Below, piece after piece: positions 14,772 to 23,078 of a stretch of 31,619 bases of DNA. The translations under genes were made by a program, and so were the position numbers. Below the pieces are notes generated by a model. It ran no database searches, was not told the DNA's origin, and saw nothing but the letters and a program-made list of their open reading frames with translations. How positions within the stretch are numbered: the first letter of the stretch is position 1; each line of letters begins with the position of its first letter. Source of the DNA: a virus; IMG/VR virus record IMGVR_UViG_3300033145_001214, positions 1 through 31,619 of that record; one strand, 5' to 3'.

Positions 14772-15658
14772 AAGCATATGTCTTTATATTTTTTATTTTC
14801 TTGTCTATCTAAAAATTGTTCGAATGTCATTCCTCTAAAAATATGGTGCTGATTTGCCCATCTTGCTAATGGTATATATTTTCTGTCTTCTGTTTTATTA
14901 TATTTTTGGACAAAAGCAAGTTGGTTTAAATCTTTCAATAAATTTAACCTATAAAGATCTTCTTCTAATGTTGTATTAAAGCCAACTAAAACATACCAAA
15001 GGCATCTACTGATTTTATTTTTTGTTAATAGTTTTATTGCTTTTCTAACAAATATTTCAGTTTCCATAAAATCAAAAGAAAATCTATATACCATATGTTT
15101 TATTTCAGATAATTCTTTTGCAATTTTTTCTGTTAATAATCTACAATCTAAACCTTGATTAAAATCAACTCTTAATTTTTCTTTTTTAATCTGATTTGTT
15201 ATTTTAAAAAAATGTTCTTGTAATCCTAAAATATTATTATCTAATAATACTATGTCTTTTCTTTTTTTATCCCAAATATCATAAATATCTGCCACTGGTT
15301 TTATTTTTCCTTCTTTCTGTGGCACTATACAAAATGGACATTTTCTTATACAGCCTCTTGTGGTAAATCCTAATGCATAATCCATATTGTGGTAGAGTTC
15401 ATAATTTGGCATTATATGTTCAACTTCTTCTGGTAGAATAATGTCCCATTTTTCAGTTCCAGAACCACCCAATACATCGTAATGATATAATGGTTTTGAC
15501 CAAGTGAATATTTGACTTGCATAAACTTTATCATAGCTTTTAAGTGGAAAATATAATTCAACATTATCTCCTTGTTTTTTATGCCAAGCTGATAATTTCA
15601 TTAAAGCAAGGTTTGGTATTTTACTATCTACATCATATAAGGCTATTTCTTTTTTCAT
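14768..15658 (-). CDS. Radical SAM protein
   Basis: 296 residues with GFTTRGCIRKCPFC (about 96-109), the CxxxCxxC cluster that binds the radical SAM [4Fe-4S] cluster. It also has a DNNILG segment after the first beta strands, a GLDCRLLTEKIA stretch, RFSFDFMETE and WYVLVGF. The N-terminal ~90 residues resemble a B12-binding-like or truncated MiaB-like domain without visible cobalamin motif (no DxHxxG). Phages carry such proteins near DNA-modification genes; the substrate cannot be inferred. The stop overlaps the next gene's start. Confidence 0.88.
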   Translation of the reverse strand: MKKEIALYDVDSKIPNLALMKLSAWHKKQGDNVELYFPLKSYDKVYASQIFTWSKPLYHYDVLGGSGTEKWDIILPEEVEHIMPNYELYHNMDYALGFTTRGCIRKCPFCIVPQKEGKIKPVADIYDIWDKKRKDIVLLDNNILGLQEHFFKITNQIKKEKLRVDFNQGLDCRLLTEKIAKELSEIKHMVYRFSFDFMETEIFVRKAIKLLTKNKISRCLWYVLVGFNTTLEEDLYRLNLLKDLNQLAFVQKYNKTEDRKYIPLARWANQHHIFRGMTFEQFLDRQENKKYKDICL

Positions 15659-15678
15659 ATTTTGTGCACTAATATTTT

Positions 15679-17307
15679 TTATATTCCTAATTGCTCTGGT
15701 GATTCTTCTTTAATTCTTTTTTCAGCCAGTTTTACATATTCAGAATTTATTTCAATTCCAATAAAACTACCAGATGAGCAATACAATCTTTGAGCAATAG
15801 CTGTTGTTCCACCACCAAAAAAAGGATCTAAAACAATTCCACCCTCATATTCTATGTTTTTACATTTACATTTATTTTCTCCAATAACCTTATTAGTATT
15901 CCACCATCTTGGATTATGATTTGGATGTGATTTCCCCCATTTTATTTTAGACCTTTCAATTCCCTCTGGCTTCCCTTGCTCTGTATATATAGGAGTTCCT
16001 TCTTTTTTACTTTTTGTAGTTACAATATGTCCACATTTTTTACAGATTTTATGTGGTAGGCAAGTTTTTATAGGTCTAGATAATAATGCTACTGGAAATA
16101 AAGCAAAATGTTTTATTGAACTCGGTCTAGTATTCACTTGCCAAACATCACAAATATTTTTACCTTGGATATTACAAATAGATGAATTAATATCTTTGTT
16201 TGTTTTCTGTGTTGGCATAAAATTTCTATTACCTAATTCTTTATTATTTCCACCTCTACCACATCTTCTTACATCATGCTCTGGTCTTGCTTGGCTTGTA
16301 TTCCCTGGAACTAGTCCCCCCCGTGGTATTCTTGCATTTCGAGCACGTGGACTTCCATAGTTTTCTGATTCAATACCATATCCATCAAATTTACCTTTAT
16401 AGTTTTTATCTTTTCCAAATTGTTCTCTAAAAACCTTTGGTGGTTGCATTGGTTTATCAACTTTATCTTCAAACATTTTCCCTTGAGTTTGTACTACACC
16501 AAGATTTACCCCCCTTTGGTATCTTTCTAATGATTGAGTTTGATGTGGAATACGAACAGAATCTAGATTAAAATAATACTTCTTGTTTTTTGTAAAGAAA
16601 AAAAGATATTCATATGCTGTATTAAATCTATCATTTACAGAAGTTGGCATCACATTTCCAATAGTAGAATTTGTTTTATGTATCATTACCTGCTTTGACC
16701 AGATAATCTTATTACGAAGAATCCACCCATCATCAATCATTGCAATAGCTAATCTTTCTGGAATCATACATAAGCACTTTGATGGATATTTTCCTGTTCC
16801 TCTTTTTGTGTGCCTATGTTCTGAAACTCCATATTCATCTTCTTGTTGGTTTTGAAGATTCCCATAATTTTTTCCACTACCACTTTTTGTCCAGTATGAA
16901 TCTGCAATATTTATCCAAAAACTTCCACTTTTCTTTAATACTCTTTTAATATTTCTAGCCACATCGACCATTTTATTAATATAATCTTGTGGTGTTTCTT
17001 CGAGTCCAACCTGATTTTTTTTAATGAACTTTGAATATATTATTGCTTTATAACTTATTATTTCACCATTCAAATTTTGTATTTCTCTGATTTTAGAGAA
17101 GTAGTCTTTGTTTTTCTGTTCTTTTATCCATTGTTGGGCTTCTTTTTTGGTGGGGAAACTTTTGTCATATAATGTCGAATAATCGCGAAGTCCGTAGTAA
17201 CTTGGACTCGTAATCACCGTATCAATGGTTTCATTTGGAATTTTTTTCAATTCATCAATAACATCGCCTTGTAAAATTTTGTCTTTTATGTCTTTTATTT
17301 TATACAT
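15679..17307 (-). CDS. Large DNA N4/N6 methyltransferase
   Basis: 542 residues. The catalytic motif is TVITSPSYYGLRDY (about 31-44), a TSPPYxxLRDY variant with Ser for Pro, typical of N4-cytosine/N6-adenine enzymes of this long type. Also present are GSFWINIADSYW, SKCLCMIPERLAIAMI and the SAM-binding DPFFGGGTTAIAQRL (about 492-506) plus GSFIGIEINSEYVKLAEKRI. A Cys-rich insert, CKKCGHI and CKCKN, may bind zinc. It follows the replication module and heads the methyltransferase region. The N-terminus MYKIKDIKDKI is like that of the fragment at 11453-11557. Confidence 0.9.
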   Translation of the reverse strand: MYKIKDIKDKILQGDVIDELKKIPNETIDTVITSPSYYGLRDYSTLYDKSFPTKKEAQQWIKEQKNKDYFSKIREIQNLNGEIISYKAIIYSKFIKKNQVGLEETPQDYINKMVDVARNIKRVLKKSGSFWINIADSYWTKSGSGKNYGNLQNQQEDEYGVSEHRHTKRGTGKYPSKCLCMIPERLAIAMIDDGWILRNKIIWSKQVMIHKTNSTIGNVMPTSVNDRFNTAYEYLFFFTKNKKYYFNLDSVRIPHQTQSLERYQRGVNLGVVQTQGKMFEDKVDKPMQPPKVFREQFGKDKNYKGKFDGYGIESENYGSPRARNARIPRGGLVPGNTSQARPEHDVRRCGRGGNNKELGNRNFMPTQKTNKDINSSICNIQGKNICDVWQVNTRPSSIKHFALFPVALLSRPIKTCLPHKICKKCGHIVTTKSKKEGTPIYTEQGKPEGIERSKIKWGKSHPNHNPRWWNTNKVIGENKCKCKNIEYEGGIVLDPFFGGGTTAIAQRLYCSSGSFIGIEINSEYVKLAEKRIKEESPEQLGI

Positions 17308-17309
17308 TT

Positions 17310-17495
17310 TTATTTACTACTATATAATACCAAGAAAACTAAAAATACTAAAACTATAACTATCGGGATTAAAATAGGAGATAGAATCCACCACCATGAC
17401 CATGAAATATAGCCTAATAGTTTTAATGTTATAAAAACTATTGTTAATAGTCCGAGAAAACCGATACCACTAGAATTTGATGTTGTGTTACTCAT
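17310..17495 (-). CDS. Small membrane protein, 61 residues
   Basis: A Ser/Thr/Asn N-terminus and then two hydrophobic segments (GFLGLLTIVFITLKLLGYI and WILSPILIPIVIVLVFLVFL) with a Trp-rich turn: a two-helix membrane protein. It starts upstream of the large methyltransferase, ending 2 nt before it. It might be holin- or host-membrane-directed, but that is only speculation. Confidence 0.6.
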   Translation of the reverse strand: MSNTTSNSSGIGFLGLLTIVFITLKLLGYISWSWWWILSPILIPIVIVLVFLVFLVLYSSK

Positions 17496-17634
17496 ATTTT
17501 TATTTTTATTATTTGCCGTTCTAAGGCATTATTTATTTTTTATATAGGATATATCATCTTTTGACATAAAATCGTTATAAGACGAACGTGTGGCTTGTGG
17601 GGCTATACTGTAACATTAATTGAAGGTTGATTAT

Positions 17635-17769
17635 TTAGTAATTTCTTTCAATTTCTTTTTCAACTTCTTTCCATTTTATTTGTTTGTAAATTTTATCTGA
17701 TTTTTCAGTATCATTTCTATAAGATATTTTACAAAATAATTCTTTAAGTTTTTTTATTAATTTATACAT
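17635..17769 (-). CDS. Small basic hypothetical protein, 44 residues
   Basis: An open frame from ATG 17769 to TAA 17635, three nt after the helicase stop, with A/T-rich leader like its neighbours. The Lys/Glu-rich product begins MYKLIKKLKELFCKI and is probably helical. The rest of the gap (17496-17634) shows no gene or clear signal. Confidence 0.4.
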   Translation of the reverse strand: MYKLIKKLKELFCKISYRNDTEKSDKIYKQIKWKEVEKEIERNY

Positions 17770-17772
17770 TAT

Positions 17773-19401
17773 TTAGTAATTATTAAAAGATGATTGTTGT
17801 TTTTCTTTTGGTAAATCTACAAGTTGCCATCCCTGATAACTTTTATAATCATTTGTATTAGGGTCAAATTCAACCTCTATAATTCCCTCCCCATTTGGGT
17901 TTCTTGATTTTGGAATATAAAATGTTGTTTTATATTTATTTATTTCATCTACACTATCTCTTTCTCTCCAAATGTTTATTACATAATTAGCATTTTGAAC
18001 AATAGCGATACTATCCTTAAAACTATCTAACCTTGGTTTTCTACCATCAAGTTTTTTATAATGAACTACTAAAATAATTCTTGCCCCTGTTCTATTTTGT
18101 AATGTTTTTAATCTAACCATTAATGACTCAATATAATCACTTTTATTAGCATTACCTTGTAATAAATCAAAATAATGCAAATGGTCTATTAAAAATAATG
18201 ACACACCATTATTTACTTGTTCCTCAATTAACTCTTCTAATAAACTAATATTCATTTGTTGTTTTACATCAGCAAAATATATATCATTATTTTTTAAGTT
18301 ATTAGATGCTTTAGATAATTCTTCCTCAATTTGTTCTCTTGATATAGTATTTTTTCTATAATCATTCCATTTGTAATTTTTTTGTCCTCTTTCTTGTCTT
18401 ATTTTTCCAACTTCAAAATATAATCTTTTAATAGCATAGTCATCTAATCTATCCTCTAATGCAAATACAACACATTTTCTATTTTTACTTGCTTTATATA
18501 TTATGTTTGTAGCAAAAGTGGTTTTTCCAGTTCCTGATTCACCACCAACTACAACTAATTCCCCTGGAAATAATCCAGTTAATTTATCATCAAGCCAATC
18601 ATATCCAAAACTAACAATATCTTTTTCTTTTGTTGTTAGTAATATATCTATACCATCCTGAAGAACTTTAGTAAATGGTATAAAATTAACAATTCCCTGT
18701 GCTTTATGTTCTATTTTTCTATCATTTTTTATAGCTCGGCGACTAATACTTTCATAAACAGACCGCAACTCCCCCTCTGGTAAAGCTGGAATATTTCTAT
18801 TATTCCATATCCTTGCTGTTTCCCATACTGTTGTTTCCCATGTATCTTGAGAAAAAACTCTCATTAATTTACCAATATATTTTGATGCAGTTTCGTTTCG
18901 TTGTCCTTCTGATACCCCACTTGATATTTCTGCCCAATCCTCATTATTCTTAAATCCAAAAAGATACTTCGGAAATAATGATGGCATTTTATGATTAACC
19001 CATTCATACTTAACACCAGATGAATGAATACTTGGAGGAGCAATAACATATCCACCATCACCACGAATATCTATTAAATCTTTTATTCTTGTTTTATTAT
19101 TAATACCTTCTGTATATTTATAATAATAATGCCACCCACCACCACCAGTTTTAACTATTAATGTATCAGGTAAATTATCAACACTACCACCTTTTTCAAC
19201 ATCAACAACAATCAAATCTGAAATTTTTCCTGTTATTATCCCAATATTCATTTCTGGAAATTTCTTAAACCATTCTCTTACTTCATCCTCTGTTGGTTTT
19301 CTTGATTGAAATTTTTTCCATGGTATTAATGGTTTTTTATCTCTACCAACTGGTAAAATAGATGCTCTTTTTAAATATTGTAATATATCATCAACAATCA
19401 T
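17773..19401 (-). CDS. Prim-Pol primase fused to DnaB-like helicase
   Basis: 542 residues. N-terminal Prim-Pol domain: NIGIITGKISDLIVVDVE (about 51-68, metal-binding Asp pair region), VKTGGGGWHYYY (about 83-94) and DIRGDGGYVIAPPS (about 110-123). A RecA-type helicase domain follows, with Walker A GGESGTGKTT (about 286-295), an ALEDRLDDYAIKR segment and Walker B LFLIDHLHYFD (about 399-409), then ILVVHYKK. Such fusions prime and unwind phage or plasmid DNA and can serve as the replicative core. Neighbouring zinc and replisome-organizer genes fit a replication module. Confidence 0.92.
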   Translation of the reverse strand: MIVDDILQYLKRASILPVGRDKKPLIPWKKFQSRKPTEDEVREWFKKFPEMNIGIITGKISDLIVVDVEKGGSVDNLPDTLIVKTGGGGWHYYYKYTEGINNKTRIKDLIDIRGDGGYVIAPPSIHSSGVKYEWVNHKMPSLFPKYLFGFKNNEDWAEISSGVSEGQRNETASKYIGKLMRVFSQDTWETTVWETARIWNNRNIPALPEGELRSVYESISRRAIKNDRKIEHKAQGIVNFIPFTKVLQDGIDILLTTKEKDIVSFGYDWLDDKLTGLFPGELVVVGGESGTGKTTFATNIIYKASKNRKCVVFALEDRLDDYAIKRLYFEVGKIRQERGQKNYKWNDYRKNTISREQIEEELSKASNNLKNNDIYFADVKQQMNISLLEELIEEQVNNGVSLFLIDHLHYFDLLQGNANKSDYIESLMVRLKTLQNRTGARIILVVHYKKLDGRKPRLDSFKDSIAIVQNANYVINIWRERDSVDEINKYKTTFYIPKSRNPNGEGIIEVEFDPNTNDYKSYQGWQLVDLPKEKQQSSFNNY

Positions 19402-19412
19402 TGTTATGTTAA

Positions 19413-19691
19413 TTATTTATTTAATTCTTTTTTTATTTTCTTTTTCAAACCTTCACTACTATAATTATCAATTAACCATTCTAAATACCCTCTGTCTTTT
19501 TTTACAACATCACTAATTCGTTCACCTCGATATTTTCCAAAATATAAAGTAGCATATTCTTCTCTTGGTAAAAATCTTTGATGTTTTTTACAAAAAGGGC
19601 AAAGACCTTCAGTATGTTTTGTATTATTACTAAATACTCTTTCCCTAGTTTCGTATTCATCAAATTGTCTCTTACATTTTCCACAAATCAT
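19413..19691 (-). CDS. Zinc-finger protein with DUF3820-like segment
   Basis: 92 residues: CGKCKRQF (3-10) and CPFCKKH (31-37) make a zinc ribbon. YFGKYRGERISDVVKKDRGYLEWLI (about 50-74) resembles the FGKxxG...YL.WL pattern of the DUF3820/exonuclease-associated family. Located between the replisome organizer and the helicase, it is probably a replication accessory, but no activity can be assigned. Confidence 0.6.
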   Translation of the reverse strand: MICGKCKRQFDEYETRERVFSNNTKHTEGLCPFCKKHQRFLPREEYATLYFGKYRGERISDVVKKDRGYLEWLIDNYSSEGLKKKIKKELNK

Positions 19692-19694
19692 ATT

Positions 19695-20639
19695 TTAATC
19701 TAAAAGTTTTAATTTATCCTTAGGTAACCAATCTATCATATTTTTGTCTATATGATTAAATAACTTATATTTACCATTATTATCAATCAATATTTTGCCG
19801 TTTTGTACTAATAACCTTTTATTTTTGAAATATGGAATCCAATCAAGTTGCTTTGTAAGACATAATTCATACCAGTTATATTGGTCTTTTACACTCCATC
19901 TTTTTATTATATTATCTAAATTCATTTTTTCTTCATTTGTTGTTTGATTATTAAGATTCGCTTTTACAACCAACATACCAAATTGTTTTCTAAGTTTAGA
20001 TGGAGAAAAAACATTTTTCATCCAAAAATCATCATTACGAACCCATCTTATAACTTTTTCTATCAAATCAAATGAACGTTTATCGATACGATTAATTTTA
20101 TCCATATCTTTATACCATACATCCCAATTTGGTTTTGGATATCCTTTATCATTTTTTAAAATAAGTTCATATAAAAGTTTTGCCAATTCTTTGGTTTTTT
20201 TATTTATTAAATTTTTACCCTTAGAATTAGAATTAGAATTAGAATTAAGATTAAGATGCGATATGGTATTTATATCATATCCATACCTTATAGCAAAATC
20301 AATAATATCTCGTGGAATATGGCTTATTTCTGCTCTTATTCCCGTTATTACCTTTGGACTACTCCATTTTTGGTGCTTAATAAAGTTCGGTATTATAATA
20401 TAGTTGTTTTTATACAAAATTTTGGGTTTTAATCGTGGAAGATAAGATGAATTTAGTTCATTAATCTTGAGTCCTGTCTCAAAAGCAATTATTTCAATTG
20501 GAATTTCATAGATACCACAAATACTTGTATGTTCATTAGTTAAAAAATAAATAAATAAGTATCGGTCAAGTGGATTAAGCTCTTGTTTTACCCAACTATC
20601 AGACCAAAATTTTGTATTCATCATTCTTTGTTTTGCCAT
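19695..20639 (-). CDS. Phage replisome-organizer / DnaD-like protein
   Basis: 314 residues. MAKQRMMNTKFWSDSWVKQELNPLDRYLFIYFLTN and IYEIPIEIIAFETGL are typical of the winged-helix N-terminus of phage replication initiation proteins. A low-complexity NLNSNSNSNSNSK linker (DNA: tandem AATTCT/AGAATT units near 20220-20252) separates it from a C-terminal helical region with NDDFWMKNVFSPSKLRKQFGML, characteristic of DnaD-like/replisome organizer tails. It likely binds origin DNA and loads the helicase encoded just downstream. The iteron-like repeat inside such genes often marks an origin; here it is simply the linker-coding repeat. Confidence 0.75.
   Translation of the reverse strand: MAKQRMMNTKFWSDSWVKQELNPLDRYLFIYFLTNEHTSICGIYEIPIEIIAFETGLKINELNSSYLPRLKPKILYKNNYIIIPNFIKHQKWSSPKVITGIRAEISHIPRDIIDFAIRYGYDINTISHLNLNSNSNSNSKGKNLINKKTKELAKLLYELILKNDKGYPKPNWDVWYKDMDKINRIDKRSFDLIEKVIRWVRNDDFWMKNVFSPSKLRKQFGMLVVKANLNNQTTNEEKMNLDNIIKRWSVKDQYNWYELCLTKQLDWIPYFKNKRLLVQNGKILIDNNGKYKLFNHIDKNMIDWLPKDKLKLLD
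20220..20252. repeat. Hexanucleotide tandem repeat in coding sequence
   Basis: About four to five ATTAGA/AATTAG units encoding the Asn-Ser linker of the replisome organizer. It could vary in length by slippage. Confidence 0.7.
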
Positions 20640-20658
20640 TATTTTAATTTTTTAATTA

Positions 20659-20865
20659 TTATTTGAAAAAATCATATAACTTTTCTAATGATTTTCTAAA
20701 TTTTTTAGATGATATATTTTGTGGTTTTTTAATTATAAGCTTAAAAACCTTATCATTTAAGATTATTTTTACTTTCCTTAGTCTAATATTTTTTGGTATT
20801 ATGTTTAATATAATTTTAGTTATGATATAATTAAACATTAGATTAAGGTGTGCACCAATGTGCAT
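20659..20865 (-). CDS. Hypothetical basic protein, 68 residues
   Basis: Lys/Ile-rich with a hydrophobic N-terminal half (MFNYIITKIILNIIP) and a basic C-terminal half (SSKKFRKSLEKLYDFFK). The first ATG is inside the palindrome at 20851-20864; a Met ten codons on is an alternative start. Weakly supported. Confidence 0.4.
   Translation of the reverse strand: MHIGAHLNLMFNYIITKIILNIIPKNIRLRKVKIILNDKVFKLIIKKPQNISSKKFRKSLEKLYDFFK
20851..20864. repeat. Palindrome TGCACCAATGTGCA, copy 3 (inverted)
   Basis: Inverted copy of the elements at 298-311 and 14113-14126, directly after the stop of the 80-residue gene. Confidence 0.6.
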
Positions 20866-21107
20866 TAATAATTTATATTAATTGTAAATATTTTCTTTTT
20901 TGGCATCTTTGTCCAAAATCCAGCACATTCAAAATATTTCCATCCATCCTCATCTTTCACTTTTTTCCAATCCTTTTGTTCACCAATTGTTTTACATTTT
21001 CTATCCCTATTATTTATTTGTTCAGTATAAATATCCCATTCTAAAAATTCTTCACCATATATTTTTTCACAATCTCTGATTTCATTTAATAGTTCTTTTA
21101 TTTTCAT
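20865..21107 (-). CDS. Hypothetical protein with EWD..TEQ motif, 80 residues
   Basis: Contains FLEWDIYTEQ (about 20-29), which recurs as IIEWDVWTEQ in the 51-residue gene at 29306-29461, and then KDWKKVKDEDGWKYFECAGFWTK. Unknown but apparently a real phage family. The start overlaps the end of the NinG-like gene by 26 nt. Confidence 0.55.
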   Translation of the reverse strand: MKIKELLNEIRDCEKIYGEEFLEWDIYTEQINNRDRKCKTIGEQKDWKKVKDEDGWKYFECAGFWTKMPKKKIFTININY

Positions 21108-21513
21108 ATATTTTTTTTATTTTTAATAATTCTTTATTTAATCTTTTAATATGGTCTTTGTACCATTTAAGATTAGGTTTTGTAAGTTGATGCCTTTTTT
21201 TATTTATACTATCTACCCACTCTTGCCCACGATTTAATATGATATTGGCGGATATACTGCCATCTGACCTGGTATGGAGCAAAAAATGGCATTTATTAGA
21301 AAGTCCGATTCCATTTTCTATATCATATCGCAATGCATTAGAAAGTGATTTTTCAATAAAATGATGTCCCACTTGAGTTTTTTCTTGGGTTTTTCCTTTT
21401 CTACATCCTTCACAAATAGGATGGAGTTTGCGAACAATTTGTTGCCACAGAGCATCTGCCTCTTTTCTTTTCTTTTTAACTTTATTTCTATATTTTTGGA
21501 GAGAAGTTTTCAT
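21082..21513 (-). CDS. NinG/HNH-like recombination nuclease
   Basis: 143 residues with CEGCRKG (about 34-40), VGHHFIEKS (about 48-56), LRYDIENGIGLSNKCHFLLH (about 61-80) and a basic helical C-terminus. The C-x2-C, GHH and C-H spacing fits the NinG/Rap and HNH families that act on recombination intermediates in phages. The N-terminus, KTSLQKYRNKVKKKRKEAD, is repeated in diverged form at the start of the neighbouring HNH protein (KTASQIYRAKIKKARKESD), suggesting that this gene's 5' end was duplicated when the HNH element inserted. Confidence 0.7.
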   Translation of the reverse strand: MKTSLQKYRNKVKKKRKEADALWQQIVRKLHPICEGCRKGKTQEKTQVGHHFIEKSLSNALRYDIENGIGLSNKCHFLLHTRSDGSISANIILNRGQEWVDSINKKRHQLTKPNLKWYKDHIKRLNKELLKIKKIYENKRTIK

Positions 21514-22270
21514 GTTTTTTATATTTTTTTGAAAGTTTTTCCCATTCTCTTTCCCACCAGTGGATATATTTATGGCATTTTTTACATAAAGTTACTCCAT
21601 TGTAAATTCTATATCTTAATATGGGGTATTTTGACCAAAATTTAATATGATGTCCTATTATATATTTTTTTTCTCCACATTCTTGACATTTATAATCATC
21701 TCTTTTAAAAACTTTTGTTCTCCATGTTTTATATTTTTTAGTATAACAAGCATGATGATATCGTGGTTTCTTACCCTTCCATCTCGGATTATTTTTTCCT
21801 TTCATGCTTTTACTAAAACATGGTTTGCATAATTTGTTTTTTGTCCAATTAGAAATAGCAATTCCACAAACTCTACATTTTTCTCTTCTATTTCCACCCC
21901 TCCAGAATATAGAATCCTTTCCTTTGGGGGTATTATATTTTACATATTTACGGAAACATATATTGGAACAGAAATTTGTTTTTGATGTGTTTTGTGATTT
22001 GTGACGATAATATTTTTTTCCACATTCCATACAAATCATTAAAACTTTTGTTGTTTGGTTGATGGAATTACATTTATGAGAACAACATTTTGCTCTATAT
22101 ATATGAGATGGTTTGACATAAAAGTTTTTTTTGCAAACAGGGCATATAAAAACCTTTCCTTTACGGGGTTTATATCCCAAAGAAACCATTAGTAGATGTT
22201 TATCAGATTCTTTACGTGCTTTTTTAATTTTGGCTCGATAAATTTGTGATGCTGTCTTCTTTTTTTTCAT
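21488..22270 (-). CDS. HNH endonuclease fused to a displaced NinG-like N-terminus
   Basis: 260 residues from Met 22270. Residues 1-25 (KTASQIYRAKIKKARKESD) resemble the first residues of the downstream NinG-like protein, so the HNH reading frame appears to start in a stranded copy of that gene's 5' end. Zinc fingers follow (CPVCKKNF, CCSHKC, CMECGKKY, CSNIC, CRVCGIAI, CKPC), then WRGGNRREKC, WRTKVFKRDDYKCQECG, GHHIKFWSKYPILRY and NGVTLCKKCHKY, the HNH core. The last 26 nt overlap the start of the NinG-like gene in another frame. The frame is open to an ATG at 22303. Confidence 0.85.
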   Translation of the reverse strand: MKKKKTASQIYRAKIKKARKESDKHLLMVSLGYKPRKGKVFICPVCKKNFYVKPSHIYRAKCCSHKCNSINQTTKVLMICMECGKKYYRHKSQNTSKTNFCSNICFRKYVKYNTPKGKDSIFWRGGNRREKCRVCGIAISNWTKNKLCKPCFSKSMKGKNNPRWKGKKPRYHHACYTKKYKTWRTKVFKRDDYKCQECGEKKYIIGHHIKFWSKYPILRYRIYNGVTLCKKCHKYIHWWEREWEKLSKKYKKHENFSPKI

Positions 22271-22439
22271 TAAACTCAATATTTTTAATTGGTAATTCTC
22301 CATTTATCCAAGCCACTTCCCCACAAAAAGGACATATTTTTTGAGATGTTGGGTATTTTGATATCCAAAAAAAATCGTAACAGTGATGGCATATATATTC
22401 ATAAAGGATTATTCCATTTTTGTTTTTTAAATGTTCCAT
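22224..22439 (-). CDS. Small zinc-ribbon protein, 71 residues
   Basis: YICHHCYDFFWI (about 16-27) and KICPFCGEVAWI (about 34-45) form a CxxC...CxxC zinc ribbon of a kind found in many phage genomes. The 3' end overlaps the start of the HNH gene by about 47 nt. It begins 4 nt after the receiver-domain gene. Confidence 0.6.
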   Translation of the reverse strand: MEHLKNKNGIILYEYICHHCYDFFWISKYPTSQKICPFCGEVAWINGELPIKNIEFNEKKEDSITNLSSQN

Positions 22440-22443
22440 ATTT

Positions 22444-22812
22444 TTAATCTTTTAAATACTTATTTATCCATATTTCTAATTTGTCTAAAAAATGTTTGTC
22501 CATTTTATTAATAGCATCATGTGCTCCGTATTTTAGTAATCTATGATTATTTTCTGGCAAAGATGATATAGCAAGTATGTTTTTAAAATTATTTTTATGT
22601 GACAATAAAAAGAAAGTTCCTCGTCCATCTGGTAGGTCATGGTCTATTAATAATATATCATATTTTATATAGGTTAATTGATTAGCTTCTTCTAATGTTG
22701 GGATTACAGTAATTAAATTTGCCGACCCATTATTTTGTGTGAGTGAATCAAGTTTATTTAGTATTTTAGATACTATATAAAAATTATCTTCTATGATTAA
22801 TATTTTTTTCAT
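22444..22812 (-). CDS. Stand-alone CheY-like receiver domain
   Basis: 122 residues from the Met at 22812; the longer frame runs into tRNA-Arg and is not credible. KKILIIEDN (2-10) supplies the acidic pair, YDILLIDHDLPDGRG (about 56-70) the phospho-acceptor Asp, ILAISSLP the Thr/Ser position and INKMDKH the Lys switch. No output domain, so it would act by protein-protein contact. A free receiver in a phage might intercept host phosphorelay signalling. It lies directly downstream of tRNA-Arg(TCT). Confidence 0.75.
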   Translation of the reverse strand: MKKILIIEDNFYIVSKILNKLDSLTQNNGSANLITVIPTLEEANQLTYIKYDILLIDHDLPDGRGTFFLLSHKNNFKNILAISSLPENNHRLLKYGAHDAINKMDKHFLDKLEIWINKYLKD

Positions 22813-22863
22813 ACCCTTATTGTTTTTTGAATTATTTTTTGTAATGTTTGTTCTTTGCTTATG

Positions 22864-22938
22864 TACCCCCAGTAGGATTTGAACCCACGACACACTGGAT
22901 AGAAGCCAGTTGCTCTGTCCGAACTGAGCTATGGGGAT
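22864..22938 (-). tRNA. tRNA-Arg(TCT)
   Basis: Cloverleaf with acceptor ATCCCCA/TGGGGGT, D-arm GCTC..GAGC, anticodon stem ACTGG/CCAGT with loop CTTCTAT, and T-loop TTCAAAT. The discriminator is A. Reads AGA. CCA is not encoded. A promoter lies at 22948-22976. Confidence 0.9.
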
Positions 22939-22947
22939 ATGTATTCT

Positions 22948-22976
22948 ATTCTAATAATAAATAAACGTTTAGTCAA
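22948..22976 (-). promoter_or_regulatory. Promoter upstream of tRNA-Arg(TCT)
   Basis: TTGACT (22976-22971), a 17-nt spacer and TAGAAT (22953-22948), between tRNA-Arg(TCG) and tRNA-Arg(TCT). Transcription would begin just before the tRNA 5' end. Confidence 0.6.
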
Positions 22977-23002
22977 TACGGTTGCCTGTGGATAACTTTT
23001 TA

Positions 23003-23078
23003 GTACCCTTAGTAGGATTTGAACCCACACAACATAGCTTCGAAGGCTACTGCTCTATCCAGTTGAGCTATAAGGGTA
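23003..23078 (-). tRNA. tRNA-Arg(TCG)
   Basis: Acceptor TACCCTT/AAGGGTA, anticodon stem GTAGC/GCTAT with loop CTTCGAA. Its 5' end directly follows the CCA of tRNA-Cys, so both come from one precursor. Reads CGA/CGN. Confidence 0.9.

Noticed and set aside
20220-20252. Iteron-type origin of replication
   Set aside because: The hexamer repeat encodes an Asn-Ser linker in frame and has no accompanying AT-rich unwinding or binding-site pattern that stands out in this AT-rich DNA.
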